61,533 nucleotides of DNA from Lactifluus volemus (GCA_022376515.1 WTXI01000221.1:1-61533); one strand, 5' to 3'; positions 12,040 through 24,030 are shown, numbered from the stretch's first letter. The notes: generated from the sequence alone by a model not told the origin. Numbers and translations are program-made.

Positions 12040-13100
12040 GACTTCCACAATCACGACTCGGACGGAATCTTCTTTTGGACGAGATTCTGACCAAGCCATT
12101 TTCGTACCCGTTGTGCACTATCCCGAGTCATCACTCCAAAAGCGAGAGCACTCGTCACACTATCACACCCACTGCCGACGTTCCCGACCCTATTCTGATC
12201 AGAATTGCTTCTTCCACAGAGCCTGCCATGTCACCGCAGATCATATGTGCGTACATTTAGCAGCAGATGTTTCTTATTCTACACCCCAACCGTCGTGTCC
12301 CCTCGCCTCTCCCCTCCCGTGAATGTTGAAACCAGCCACGACCCTCATCCCCCATTGGCAGTCAATATTCACCCCGGACCCATCGTTTGCCCCGTCATGT
12401 AGCAATACCGATCCATATGCCGGTGACACCGCAGTGGCGTTGTCCCTGACATCCCAATATCGTCGCTCTCAGGCTCAGGCCCTTGGCCCCATTTTCAGCG
12501 ATATGCCTCTTGCATCGTCGTTAGCTTCTCCCGCATTCCAGTGACCGCTGCTCCAGGGCCTCTTCCTCCTTCCTCCTTTGCCACGTCCATTTCTCTCACA
12601 CAGCCCCAGGGGACCTCTCTTTCGCGCCTACGACGACACTAAGTGACGGAACATTCGATAATGATCATAGTCCTGGCATAACAACAGATCTCTCTCGACG
12701 CATCAACCTCTTCTGGTGACATTGATCGTCCAAAGTAAATGCGAAAACTTGAACGTCGTGTAATCTCCGGCAAGGTTACATACTCTATTGGACACCTATT
12801 CTAGTACGTCCTTTATGTTTGAGGGGAATGTAAACACTGATTCTGACTGCTTCTACCAAGTCGACGAGCTTAAAAGCACACTGTTTGCAAAGGTTGGTAC
12901 ACGGTTCAACACAAAGTTCGATCCAGATCTCCGTTCTTCTTTCCTTATCCTCTATCACCTGTTTTTAGCCCTTTTATTTTTACACGATTTTCCCTGCTCA
13001 TCAAGTCTTCAGGTAAACAGGACGTCGTATGATTGGATGCTCAACGCTCAGAGGGTTTTCAGTTTCGACAGCAGGTCTATACGCAGCGGTCAGTGTGGGC
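12040..13100 (+). pseudogene. DUF6535 3'-end remnant (first of two related copies)
   Basis: No usable frame, but the DNA parallels 14280-15310. Both hold a run reading VPVVHYPES or VPIVQYPES, a Pro/Ser/Thr-rich tail with near-identical wording, a segment ending in a FEG motif (12810 and 15060), and a shared ttacacgatttt block with a following tail. The Pro/Ser/Thr-rich tail resembles the disordered C-termini of intact DUF6535 genes. I read it as the decayed 3' end of a DUF6535 copy. Confidence 0.45.
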
Positions 13101-13779
13101 TTAGTTGAAAGTATTGAGCGTTGTTGTAGCATCAGTGTTTGTGATGTCCTGGTTGTGTCGTGATGACCAAGAACAGTCTCTGCAAAATAAATCCACCTCC
13201 TCAGCCTGATGCAGCCTTGTGGCTGCTTGATGATGAACTTACTAGAAATCGATAGGTGAGAGTTAGAATGTGGTGTTCGCATGGAAGACGGGTAACTGAG
13301 CGAGGATATGGTGGGGAATTCGCAGAGGGAAGAGGCAACATCGGTGGCCATGCTGATAAATGGCATTGGGCGGTGACATGCTAAATATTCTCCTGTCAAG
13401 GACATGTTCAGTGAATAATCGAATGGCAGTGCAAAAAAACTGGCAGATGGGAGAATTGCATAAACTCCGGCGGTTAGCTGAAAGTAGCTTGTTGGAGTGT
13501 ACGGTAGGCCGAGGCACGGTGCGGATCGTCGAGCGACATTTGTTCCCAACTCCCTTATAATACTTGCCGGCAGGCGATTCCCCAGCAGGAGGTATGGCAG
13601 GCGTAGCGGCCCGGGCCCGGTCCTAAACGTGAACTTGTTTGTCTGTGTTTGTCACCCCGACGGCGCTCATAATCCGACCAGCCCCGAAACCCCCAGCATT
13701 ACCGGCGTGGAGAATGGACATCAGTATGTTATTATTCGCCTACCAACTCCTTCCTGTCCTATAGCCAACCCTCGCATGG
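13101..13779. other. unassigned interval with a 182-codon minus frame
   Basis: The longest frame (13549-13001, minus) has low complexity and no recognisable domain, and it overlaps the end of the remnant before it. I do not call it a gene. The rest is probably decayed flanking DNA of the DUF6535 copies. Confidence 0.3.
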
Positions 13780-15260
13780 AAAGGCCAACTTTTCAGATAG
13801 CTCAGGGCTACCTACTCTTTCATATGTACATTAAGATGACAGAGGAAGATGCCAGTGACGAAATGGCCCATCACTGGCAAAAGGATGCAGAAGGTATCCT
13901 TATCTTCGTGAGTCCTTATATTAATTGTCTCAACGCTGGAGTGCCAGAGTCAACGTAAACATTGTAGACCGGTTTATTTTCTGTTGCACTCGCGGCATTG
14001 ATCGCGGTCGCTGTTCCGGACCTCAGTACTTAGGCCAAATTCAGGGGATACCTCTGCATTCTACCTCGCGATCATCTATCAACTTCTCGCATATATCTCG
14101 TGCATCGATCCTTGCCACTTCATCTCAGCCACCCGGGCCCCCTTCTCTCCTCCGAAGTCAGTAGTCTTTCTGGTTCCTCAGTTTGGTGATCAGTCTCACG
14201 TGTGCGCTCCTGGCGACTATGTTACAGCAATGGGCACGTCGATACTTGACATGTGATTTGTGGAACAAAATCACTCGGGAAGTACATAATCGCAGGTCGG
14301 ACGACATTGCTTATCATATTCTCAGACACATTCGGACTCCCTTCTGCACCAGTCATCGTCGTACCCATTGTGCAATATCCCGAGTCATCACATCACACAC
14401 TCTACGATAACCTTCAATTACCCCACCCTCCCGAAGTATCACTTCACGACGTTCTTGATACTACCCCAACAGTCGAGTTCTCCTACCACTCCTCCCCCCG
14501 TCCATGGTGAAACCACCCACTCTACTGCTAATTCACTCGACCAAGTAACACAAGGTCTTTCTGACACTCCTCCTACCGCCTTTCCTACTTCCAACTCAGA
14601 GTCGGACCCTCATTCCACCCTGGCAGTATTGACATTCACCCCTCACACATCGCTTGCCCCTCATCTAGCATTACCCCCGATCCGCAAAGCAACGCTGATC
14701 TCGGCATTGCCCCCTTACATTATTGTCTTAATCCTCAAGCCTAAGTCTTAGCCACTCTCTTCCTGAAAATCCTCAGTCGCCTTTTGCTCCTCCCATTCCG
14801 GTTTGGTCACGTGACCACCGCTCAAGCCTCAGCGTCGCCGCAGGGGACCCCTATTTCGCACCCAGACACCACAACGAGTGGTAGAACAATCAAATTTCCA
14901 GGAGATCCCACTTGCAGAATGGTCACACGACGATGGATGATCCTTCGTGCCATTCCCTCGACACAGATCCTCCTCTGGTGACATTTATCACCCAGAGTAG
15001 AGGAAAAAGTGAACGTTGTGTGGTCTCTGGCAAGGCTACACTAGTAGTTTCTTTACCTTTGAGGGTCATGGCAACGCTGATTCTAACCAAGTTGACGTGC
15101 TCACGGTATGCTGGAATCGGTGGTACATAGTCCAACAGCAGCAGGCTCGATCCAGAGCTCTGTTCCTCCAAGTCTCTCCCTTACCATTTATCTCTTGTTT
15201 TGGTCGTCGCCCTCTTTTGCTGCCGTACAGGTTTCTTTTTACACGATTTCCCCGCTAGTT
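13780..15260 (+). pseudogene. decayed DUF6535 gene
   Basis: The second-exon signature is clear (MYIKMTEEDASDEMAHHWQKD, then ILIFV before a gtgagt donor at about 13908), matching the intact copy at 17345. Past the intron the membrane part is broken into several frames: FSVALAALIAV at ~13980 and ISLTCALLATMLQQWARRY at ~14185. The rest of the coding region is largely deleted, and the Pro/Ser/Thr-rich tail follows from ~14300. It is a full-length relic with internal deletions and frameshifts. Confidence 0.7.
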
Positions 15261-15990
15261 AGGTCTTGGCTTTTCGTTTTGTAGCTCCTTTCTGCGTTCA
15301 GGTAAATAGTACATCGTGACTGCCCTGGCTGAAGAATCAGTATCATATCGACACAACAGAGAGGGTAGAACAACGTGAAGTCCAATCGAATGATCCGCAT
15401 TCAAATATGGGCAGTTGTGATACGCTAAATACAGGTCACGATGATGAAATATCATACATGTTTCGACCCAATGAACCTCCGCCGTCCTCCGGAGCTCAGG
15501 AACGGAAAACAGTACTACCATCTAACCGGCCCGGTTGTGCCAGTTGCTGCCTTTTTTTTTTGAATTGGTATTTATTGTCCCCGTATAAACGACAAGACAG
15601 TAATCTACGATACATAACCAGCCAGTGAGGGGGCGTAGTAAGAGACCGAAAAACGAGAAGGAGTAATTGTAAGTGGGTAGCAGAGAGTACATATGACAGA
15701 AGAGGGGAGAATAAAGGAAAAGGGACCTCGGGGACTTACGACACACCGCTGTCCAGCGGCGTCAGTTCAGGGAGGATCCGGACTTGGTGGCAGGGGTCGG
15801 AGGGTGAATTGGGAGAGGAAGGTGAACTCCACGAGGCGGCGTCCTCCGTCCTCCGAAGAGAAGAGGGAACGGAGTGAGTGGTTAGCGATGGTGGTGGGGC
15901 GATGTTCCGCGTGCCAGTTGCTGCTTGCTGGGCAGGTCTGTACGGCTGCGCTCCTGCCACTAGAATTCAGCGGCTCTTCTATGAGACCGT
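15261..15990. other. intergenic; probable decayed retroelement flank
   Basis: No gene recognised. The minus-strand frame at 16027-15767 continues downstream of the gag-like frame and may be its decayed 3' continuation (LFSSEDGGRRLVEFTFLS). I found no pair of long terminal repeats. Confidence 0.3.
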
Positions 15991-16990
15991 TCAGCTCACA
16001 AAGCGTCTCCATGAGTTCCCGTTCCATCTAGCTTGTTCCTTGAGCTGGTTTACGTTGATCGCCATCACCGTGTCTAGTATGAATGTGCTCCAATTGGTGT
16101 AAAGGCTCGGTCTATGCTGTTTGTGACTCAGGCTGAGCTTGGGAGTTCGTCCCACATGATAAATGTGCTCCACCCTGCTTTCGCCTTCGAGGATGCAGTA
16201 TCGTACCCTGACCATCATTTCCTGTGTCCAGGCTATGTGTGCGTGCTGCGTAGCTCTCCTGAAGAGGACCTTGGTCCCAACCCCCTCGGGCTTGAGCTTG
16301 TGGTTGAGTAGCTCTGCCGGCTGTGCCCATTCCTTCACGAACTCTGGCTCCAGTCTATCCCAGTCTGTGCGTATCACCGGGTCGAGTGTTTGGTACCAAT
16401 CATCCAGGGGGGAGTCATCGTCGAGGCACAGCATGAAGAATTCTGCCATTGCATCTGCTGTTGCAAGCTCCGGAGGAATTTTGCTCATCCCATCCCCCGA
16501 ACGTCTCTATGCTTCCTGCCGTGGCTCCTGGTCTCGTTTCCACCGGAACGGGTGCACATTTGAGTGGCGGGGCTAGTGCCAATGGCGCAAAGAATGGCAC
16601 TAGTGTTGGTAAAGCTGATGCTGAGCTCGTTCGCCACGGGGTTGTGATGCTCAAGGTTCCGTGATTCGGGCCTAGTGGGCTTATGTGTGGAAATGTGAGT
16701 GGGATCGTGTGAGATGAGGAAGATGAGAATAGGCTTGAGGGGAGACTGGGTTCCAACGCCTTTGCTGTCCCGTCCGTTGAAGTCTCTGCTCCTAGGAGTT
16801 CGTCCAAGTCAGGGCTAGTGCTTCGGCTTGGTGGTACGGTGGTTGTGCTAGGAGATTCTTCCTGCGGCTGGTTGATGCTGGTGTTGCCTATTAATCTTTC
16901 GTTCGGGCCCCATGAAGTTTTTGGGGTGCCATTCTTCCGGTCTTTTTACGTGGTGCTCTTTCTTGTGCCTGTGCCTTTTCATGCTGCGTG
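15991..16990 (-). pseudogene. retrotransposon gag-like fragment
   Basis: A 165-codon frame (16488-15991) has the capsid-like pattern of LTR-retrotransposon gag proteins: DDDSPLDDWYQTLDPVIRTDW followed by EFVKEWAQPAELLNHK, then a helical stretch ending LKEQARWNGNSWRRF. Upstream, in another frame (16807-16415), lies a Ser/Pro/Thr-rich region typical of gag N-termini, and further upstream MKRHRHKKEHHVKRPEEW. The frames are offset by shifts. No protease, reverse transcriptase or integrase lies nearby. It is a decayed fragment of a probable Ty3/gypsy-type element; superfamily uncertain. Confidence 0.5.
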
Positions 16991-17344
16991 GTTCAAACAT
17001 GCCTGCTTGACTCAGAACCACAACTGCAATGCAGGTTATGCCCCCGCAACGTGATGCGTCTAAGGCTTATGTTCTCTGCCCTGCCTGTCGCGCCTCCCCT
17101 ATTCCACCGCCCTCAAGATATACCCTCTTCAGCAACTTGAGAACACGACTCAGACTACCCCTGGGGGTGCGCGTCCTGACGACTTATAGTACAACCTGGT
17201 CGGTTTAGGACATACTATTTCTCACGCGTTCCTGACGGGTCATGCGGGCCGTCACTCTGCCAGTCCGACCACGTGGCTCCCACCAAAGACTTCCACCACC
17301 TACTACCCGTAGAGAATATCTTTTCAGTGGACACACCTGTTAGG

Positions 17345-19274
17345 ATGTCAGTAGTTGATATGGAAAATGACCCAGGTACGCTGCTTTCTCCTTTACCCTA
17401 TAACCAAGTTCGCCCACATGTCCAATTGATCCCCACATGAACCCACTTCATAAAGAACACCCAGACTTCGGTGATAGCGCTGAGCCTCTTTTCTTTATGT
17501 ACCAGAAGATGACAGAGGTTGAAGACAATGAGAGGGCTGAACACTGGCAAAAGGATACTAAGGGTATCATCATTTTTGTGAGTCCTCATTTTGCCCTTAC
17601 TTCTGCTTTTCACACCCGAGGCAACAATGATAGACTGGGTTGTTCTCTGCCACTGTCGCGGTATTGGTTGCGGTCTCCATCCCGGACCTCAAACCAAACC
17701 CCCAGGACACGTCCGCATTCTATCTCCAGAAGATGTACGAGCTTCAAGTTTTAGCAGGTTCCAACATGTCTCTCCCTTCCACACCGGCTATTCCTCCTCC
17801 ATTCTCTGCACCAAAATATGCCATCTGGGTCAACTCGCTTTGGTTTTTGAGCTTGACCATCAGCATCACCTGTGCAATGCTGGCTACCTTGATGCAGCAA
17901 TGGGCACGCCGGTTTCTCAGGGTCACTCAGCCCCCACAGCTCAGCCCATCTGGCCGCGCCCGGATCCGTGCGTTCTATTCCGGTGGTGTCGAAAAATTTC
18001 ACCTCTCCAGCGCCGTTGAAGTGTTACCAACCTTGATCCACCTTTCCTTGTTCCTCTTCTTTGCTGGTCTTCTCGTATATCTTTTCAACGTACACCATTT
18101 CGTCTTTCTCGCCATCGTTTGGTGGGTCGGGGTATCTTCCTTGGCATATTTAGCCATCACATTTATGCCGGCTTGGTGGCATGAATGCCCCTACTATACA
18201 CCGATTACCTCAATCATTGGGTTGTTGCGGCACATTGAAGGGGAGACCAAGGAATCCATTCCGAGAAAGGCATCGGGGGTCGACGGCGATATTCTGAAGT
18301 GGACATTCAAGACCTTGGCCGACGATCATGACCTAGAGAAGTTCTTTGAGAAGATCCCAGGCTTCTGTAACCCCAGGTCAAGTGTAGTCCAGAATGCCCA
18401 AGTTACTCAACATCTTACTAAGATTGGTTCAACACTATCGTCAAGTTTGATTGGATTCTTGTTCCGCACTTCGTCATCCAATTCGCTCTCCAAGGACGAC
18501 AAAAAACGGCGGTTCATCATCAGTGTGAAGGCAGCCGAAGTCATGGTCAAAGTCGCAAGCCTTCCCGGTCCGATTTGGCATATCTTTGAAACGACATTCT
18601 GTGGAAAGTGGAAACTAATGCTACAATCTGTTACAATGGCGGATTCTCTGAAAGGCACGGACCACGGGCCCAGTTTGTTTCTACAAAGTCTCACTTCTGG
18701 GCTCATTGCAAACGTGCGGGCCTCAGATCGCAACGACCATTGGGTCGCTCTCGCTGCTCACCAATTACACCAGCCGGAAGATACTATTCGAGACTACCGC
18801 GTGGATGGCGATGGTTGGGTGTTACTAGCCAATTTGACTCACATCACTCACCAGATTGTTGACACTTTGGACATGGCCAACTTGGAATGCCCCGTGGCTA
18901 AAGCCGCATCGGAACATATGCTCCCATCACTTTCCAAGTTTGATATACCAAATGTCCCTCAGGCTAAACTGCAGGAAGACTTCGTTGGCTTGTGGGACAT
19001 GATCAATCTAAGAGCTCAGAACGAGCTAAACAAGAACTTGAAAGATATTCTTTCGAAGATCTGCGACGACCTGCGCCATCTCTACACCGCTTTATCGATG
19101 AAACAGGGGGTGAGAGGACAGGTGGGGCGAGGAGCAGAAGGCGAGGGCGAGATAGGTGAAGGTGAGATAGGTGAGGGCGAGATAGGCGAGGGCGAGATAG
19201 GTGAGGGCGAGATAGGCGAGGGTGAGATAGGCGAGGGCGAGATATGCGAGCATGTAGCTACTGTAGACTGCTGA
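17345..19274 (+). CDS. DUF6535 multi-pass membrane protein with GEGEI C-terminal repeats
   Basis: Intact three-exon gene: 17345-17375, 17456-17577 and 17634-19274, 597 codons plus stop, all junctions in phase. Exon 1 encodes MSVVDMENDP and ends in phase 1 at a gtacgctgc donor, shared with the truncated copy at 20989. Exon 2 has FFMYQKMTEVEDNERAEHWQ. Exon 3 begins with hydrophobic GLFSATVAVLVAVSI, then YAIWVNSLWFLSLTISITC, LATLMQQWARRFLRV, and a second membrane pair (LIHLSLFLFFAGLLVYLF; FVFLAIVWWVGVSSLAYLA). The soluble C-terminal domain has WVLLANLTHITHQIV. It ends in seven GEGEI units instead of the Pro/Ser/Thr tail of other copies. Function unknown. Confidence 0.88.
19141..19245 (+). repeat. 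15-bp minisatellite encoding GEGEI x7
   Basis: Seven tandem 15-bp units of the type ggcgagggcgagata, differing mainly at synonymous third positions, extend the end of the preceding DUF6535 gene in frame. The units encode an acidic, probably disordered tail. Copy number is likely variable between strains. Confidence 0.9.
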
Positions 19275-20344
19275 TCTAAGCCTGAGGAAGGGAGAACGGC
19301 TCTTGACACGTAACCACAATGCAGGTGGCAGGAAACACCCCTCCAATGTGGTGATGGGAGTGAATTTCGAGCCACGCAACACATGGCAGGAAGCATAAGT
19401 ACAAGAAACAGCACATGGAAGAGCAAGCAAATGTCACCTCTAAACTGCACACTCCCACCTAGTGTTGCTGGAACTTGTGGTGATTGACAGCATCGCCGAG
19501 AGCCAGAGCCAGCTTGCCCTGTCTATTTCCAAGTAGAAACAAGATTTACAAGACAAAAGTGAGACAATTTCGAAAAGAATCAAAGGACATGGAGAAATTG
19601 AAAGGCATCGAAACTTGAAAGCGTTGAGGGAATGTGTGAATTTTCGGACAGCGTAGTAAACAATTGAAAGGGAAAACGACACTGAGACAATTGACCTTTT
19701 AAGACTGTTGCACGCGGTCGCGCTTACTTTTGGACCGAAAGAAAATCGGCCCAGGGCAAACCTCATACAAAACACATTTGCCCGTTTTGCGTCACACTAG
19801 TAGAAACTTCGAAAGGGTGAAATACAGATCGAATCAGTAAGAGCAAGAACAAAATAAGGTGAATCGAATGGAACACAACAAGATCGTAAGAAACACGCCT
19901 CGACCTTTTTATGGAGCGTCTTCCTCCTCAGGCTCACACGCGTCAGCACGTTCGTTTCGCGATTGATCAGCGGTCACCCTGACATCCTCGTAATCGGCAT
20001 GACAACACAAACGGACACGATTCTACTGTGCTGGAGGCTATGGGCAGATCTGGGGCAGACTTTGATTCGCATAACACGGATCAGTATCCGCAGCTGCTCT
20101 ACATCCTTCCATGTATTCGCTGACAATCGTACACACACTAAACGCCATCCAGGTGGCAGAATATTCCAACAAAACGTGTCGAACATCGCATATGCTTAAG
20201 GCCCTCATCACCTGGCACACGAGCCAGCATAACATACAACAGCTAGCCTGGACGGGAACTTCAAGGAAATTGGTAAAAATAACCTACAAAGACCGTCGCT
20301 GGCAGCAAGTCCTGGCCACAACTCTCTTCCGCAATGTGGACTAA
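19275..20344. other. intergenic, no gene seen; short dispersed repeat
   Basis: No coding sequence recognised on either strand. About 100 bp at 19930-20020 (tcacacgcgt, then ttcgtttcgcgatt, cctcgtaatcg) recur in diverged form at 21160-21245, so the DUF6535 fragment at 20345-20989 is bracketed by related sequences in the same orientation. Confidence 0.4.
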
Positions 20345-20989
20345 AGGGAATCGTTCGTCTCTTGGAAAATCGTGATGCGCGCCGAGGCGTGAAGCCGTAG
20401 GGAGGGCAACAGCAGCTGCCCGAGGAGTGGAAAGAGAAAGGCACGACTTGGGGGCACCATCAGCATGAAACCCACGAGTTCACGCGCGGTCATGCGGGCT
20501 ATGCCGTGCAGGCTGAGTAATTTTGAGGTACCAACTCGCACACTGCTGCAACAATGTAGCCAGCATAACACTGATGGCCAAGCTCAAAAACCAAAGTGAG
20601 TTGACCCAAATAGCATATGTTGGTGCAGAAAAGGGAGGAGGGGTAACCGGCGCGGAAGAGAGAGATGCTTGGGTGGCCAATGAAAGTTGAAGCTCGTACA
20701 TCCTCTGGAGAAGCATAAAAAGTGAAATGAGGACTCACGAAGATAATGATACCTTTGGCATAATTTTGCCAGCGTTCGGCGAGCTGATTGTCCTCTTCCT
20801 CTGTCATCCGATGATACATCAAGAAGAGAGGTGCAGAGGTATCAACAAACTCCGGATCATGATCCTGGTTTTGTTTCTCATGCTGATGTAGGTTGTGGGG
20901 AGTATCCACTGTACAGTAGGCGAATCAGCGAGGACAGGCCAAGAGGCAAGCAGCGTACCCGACTCGGGGCGGTTTCCCTCCTCAGCCAT
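20345..20989 (-). pseudogene. truncated DUF6535 gene (5' half only)
   Basis: Exon 1 (20989-20959, MAEEGNRPES) has exactly the length, phase and donor of exon 1 in the intact copy at 17345. Exon 2 contains PLFLMYHRMTEEEDNQLAERW and IIIFV. The membrane exon reads YELQLSLATQASLSSAP and TYAIWVNSLWFLSLAISV, then a short deletion before LATLLQQCASWYLKITQPA. Similarity stops near 20345, inside the region after the first membrane pair. The soluble domain is absent, so this is a truncated relic. Confidence 0.75.
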
Positions 20990-21540
20990 GTTAACGGCCA
21001 CATCACCGGAATCAGGTATCCCCAATAGGAAGGATTCGTGCTGGAAGGAGAGGGTCAGGTGACTGTATATCACTGGCACGTGCGTCCTTCTCGAATGGTG
21101 CAGTAACATTCATCGGATGACGGCTTGGGAACCAGATCGTCTTTCTAGACGATTCGAGGGTCCTCCTCACACGCGTTGGTGCGTTCGTTTTGCGATTCGT
21201 TAGCGGTCCCGCTGGGCCCTGGCGTCCTCGTACGTAATCGATATGACGACACCTCCGACCGTTGCGGACTTCGGCACGAAGGAGATTTCCTTTGGCCATT
21301 AGGGTTCTCGTGCGCGGAATGGTAGTTTCACCTCTGAGTATGTTTTCGAGGTGGGTGTCTCGCATGTACAGTATCATAACTGAACCGGGAGCCGTATAGC
21401 TTTCCAGCGTCTAAACGTGCACATGCACCGGTGTCAACACAACGTCTTCCCACGTCCAATTGTTGTCAGGCACACGTTTTTATCTCCTGGGCCATCCTCC
21501 TTCACTGTACGACCAGCTCTCACATATCCCACATGGGCCA

Positions 21541-22687
21541 TGGCTTCCGCTGAAAACTATAGGTTTACCAAAGAAGAGAAGAAAGTTGTGAATTCCTGGT
21601 GGTCGAGTTGCGAAAACGAACTTCGCGACAGGGAGTATGTTCTTGATACAGCCCACATTTCCCATCTCCAACTTTTTCCCGATCTCCAAGTTTTCCGACG
21701 TGCGTCACGATCATCAATACCCACCTTCACTGAAATAGTGCAATCAAGACGTATCATTGTAGGTATCCGTTCACTCTCCTTGTCTGACTCCTGGTGATCA
21801 AACCGTTCCGATAGTCAACATACGCCTATCGCATTCTTGAAAACGACGTTCGCTTTTATGTCATGTTGACCTTGGTATCAGCTATGCATGAGCCTAGAAA
21901 TCCCGAGCCTGAAGACCATCGCGCTCCGTTTATCGAACAGTTTACGCTAGACGGAATAGGCGGAACTCAAATTGTAGTAGCGACCCCACTCCTGAAACCT
22001 TTTGACACGTCTCAATTCAGGACCTTCCACCACTTCAGAAACTTCTTCACTGAGATATGCGAGGTGTGTTCGACAGCTAGCTCCCTCAGTGGTCGCATCG
22101 TGTAATTTATGGCGATCGAATGTATAGGGAATACAGTTCATGCACCGGGAACGAATAGCTTATGGGTAGGTGCTACTCCCCCTTCCTGACCACTCTGCCT
22201 GACGGGTCTCGAGGGCCTGCATGGCGAAAAACATTGTGTGGACCGAGCCTCCCTTGATCCTCACTGTCCTCCCTGATAGTCCTGAGCACCACCATCGATA
22301 TTATCTCCTTGACTTTGATTTTTCTCGCAAATATACCGATGAGGAGATCATGACGCAGCCAGGGGGAGCCCGTTTCAACGGGATATCCATGAAATCGGAT
22401 TACTGGTCTCCGAGAAATTTGTGAACGTACGTGGTTAGGCCCTGAGGGATTTACGTAGCTCATCTCCTGTCGTCTAGAGATTTCGTGACCATCATCCTAT
22501 CCATGGCTTGGTTCAACAAATGACCAACGTACAGGAATGCCCTCCTATCGGGCATATTCTCGATCGATTTGAACTTATCGAATTGAACCTTGGCGAAAAT
22601 GAGCCAGACCTGTTGGGTACCTCGCGGTGGGATGGGGTTCTCGGGGGGTTGTGGGATAGGGTCATCGGGGTGTGGCAGGTGTGGTAG
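21541..22687 (+). pseudogene. kinase-like gene copy K1 (decayed)
   Basis: Several exons with standard introns give a protein-kinase-like chain of the Agaricomycete type. It has a specific N-terminus (MASAENYRFTKEEKKVVNSWW), an N-lobe part (QIVVATPLLKPFDTSQF, FRNFFTEICE), the helix before the catalytic loop (GIQFMHRERIAYG), the loop ACMAKNIVW, and the DFG region RYYLLDFDFSRKY. The C-lobe end is HPIHGLVQQMTNVQECPPIG and ends at a stop at 22685-22687. Where relatives have HRDC this copy has AYG then AC, and DFG is DFD, so catalysis is unlikely. A frame change is needed between SRKYTDEEIM and HEIGLLVSEKFVN. Two more copies (K2, K3) are on the other strand. Confidence 0.7.
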
Positions 22688-23144
22688 CTCCCTGGTGCAT
22701 GGCAGTATTCAATTTGTATTTCCGGAATCGTTGTGCTTCCATATTTTTTGTATTGGTTTTGATTTCCCTAAAATCTCTTCTGTTTTGATATTATTGACTT
22801 GGATATGTCGCGTCATTCAATTGTGACCAGATGTATTCAGGCATGAATGATGGGACCATTCTGAGAGGCCCTCAGTGATTACCTTGCTTGCAAGGTCTAT
22901 GCGCCCGTAATCACGCCCGCTGATGACAGGTGTTGGTAATCAACTTACATTATCATTTTCCTTTCTTGGCCTTCGGATGAACTTCTTACGGTCCTTCCGT
23001 CCTTTTTCGTGACGATTGCCTGCCTTTCCTGTTCGTTCCGCACAAAAAAAAACATATGTGATGACCTTGACGAGTATGTTTTGTGACGTGTTACTATCAC
23101 TCTGGTATGTTTTTCCGCCGTATGTTTTTTGGATCGATATCATC
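22688..23144. other. intergenic, nothing recognised
   Basis: T-rich plus-strand sequence with no conserved frame. It separates the kinase relic from the hairpin cluster. Confidence 0.4.
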
Positions 23145-23168
23145 GGCGTGACCCGTCAGGGTCACGCC
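23145..23168. repeat. perfect hairpin, stem GGCGTGACCC
   Basis: Arms GGCGTGACCC (23145-23154) and GGGTCACGCC (23159-23168) pair perfectly around GTCA. The same stem-loop recurs at 23271-23300, and a related one at 23993-24030. Confidence 0.9.
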
Positions 23169-23270
23169 CACTGTTGCAATCTCTCTGTCTGTCAAAGCTA
23201 TCAGATACTTTTTTACACGGCATCTCTCTGTGGATTCCATTGTTATATGCTTCTGCCATGTCTTTTTGAA

Positions 23271-23300
23271 CAGGGCGTGACCCGTCAGGGTCACGCCCTG
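23271..23300. repeat. perfect hairpin, stem CAGGGCGTGACCC
   Basis: Thirteen-base arms CAGGGCGTGACCC (23271-23283) and GGGTCACGCCCTG (23288-23300) pair perfectly around GTCA. It shares its core with the hairpin about 126 bp upstream. Confidence 0.92.
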
Positions 23301-23409
23301 TCCGTGCCCCACCTGGCGTGCAACTTGAAGTACTTGGTCTGCACGGTCTCGACGATCTCTTGCCCACAGGACGCACAGTGGAATGCCTCCGGCCGGGCAA
23401 AGAGTGCAC

Positions 23410-23697
23410 GCAGGGATGTGTCGTTGAGAGGGTCAACAAGCTGGTACAGTGCGAGCACTGCGGACGAGGTACGTCCGGTGTTCAAGTTCAACTAGTCTCC
23501 CAATCAACTTTCCAAACAGATACAACCCAGAAGTCGGGGATTTGGTGATCGGTCGAATTACCGAGGTACGATTCGTATTCCCTACTCATGCAGAAGGAAG
23601 AATGACCGGAGAAGGTGCAACCGCGAAGATGGAAAGTTGATGCAAACTCTCGGCAAGACGCCGTTCTCATGCTTTCGTCAGTCACGCCAGGAGTTGA
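23410..23697 (+). pseudogene. RRP4: exosome subunit RRP4 fragment (S1 domain region)
   Basis: Exon-like pieces match the conserved core of Rrp4, an S1/KH cap subunit of the RNA exosome: VERVNKLV, then RALRTR before a gtacg donor, RYNPEVGDLVIGRITEV after the next acceptor (about 23520), and WKVDANSRQDAVLMLSSV after a second intron (from ~23629). A one-base loss after VERVNKLV breaks the frame, and after LSSV the sequence diverges and stops. Both introns are kept, so it derives from genomic DNA and not a processed transcript. The N- and C-termini are missing. Confidence 0.7.
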
Positions 23698-23992
23698 GGA
23701 ATTACCAAATTCTGACTCGTGGCACTGACTGTGGCACTGGCAGACAAATAACACTGTGAGTAAAAGGCCCCTTGAAAGAAGTTGCTCTGGCAATACGAAC
23801 GGTTTCCTTAGCAATTGTCATGCTTGCGCTTGGCAGTCCGTCCGTTGATTTCTACCATACTCATTAACCAAGTTACCTGGATGACATGTCAAACTGTCGC
23901 AACCGGCCAACGAAGCCGGCTTCCCGGGTCCTTATTCGCTGCATTTGAACCAATCGCAGGGCTATCAACGCCACGGCGGCAGCGAAACACGC

Positions 23993-24030
23993 CATGGGGC
24001 GTGACCGTGGTGGGTCGGTCGCGCCCCATG
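23993..24030. repeat. imperfect hairpin, stem CATGGGGCGTGACC
   Basis: Arms CATGGGGCGTGACC (23993-24006) and GGTCGCGCCCCATG (24017-24030) differ at one pair and enclose a 10-base loop. The stem core GGGCGTGACC is the same as in the two hairpins at 23.1-23.3 kb. Confidence 0.8.

Noticed and set aside
13001..13549. A 182-codon minus frame
   Set aside because: No domain; overlaps decayed DUF6535 flank shared with 15.3 kb.
15250..17340. A complete LTR retrotransposon around the gag fragment
   Set aside because: No reverse transcriptase, integrase or matching LTR pair could be found.
23145..23300. Hairpin pair as a CRISPR-like or terminator array
   Set aside because: Only two close copies in a eukaryotic context, spacer not repeated; inverted structure fits mobile-element ends better.
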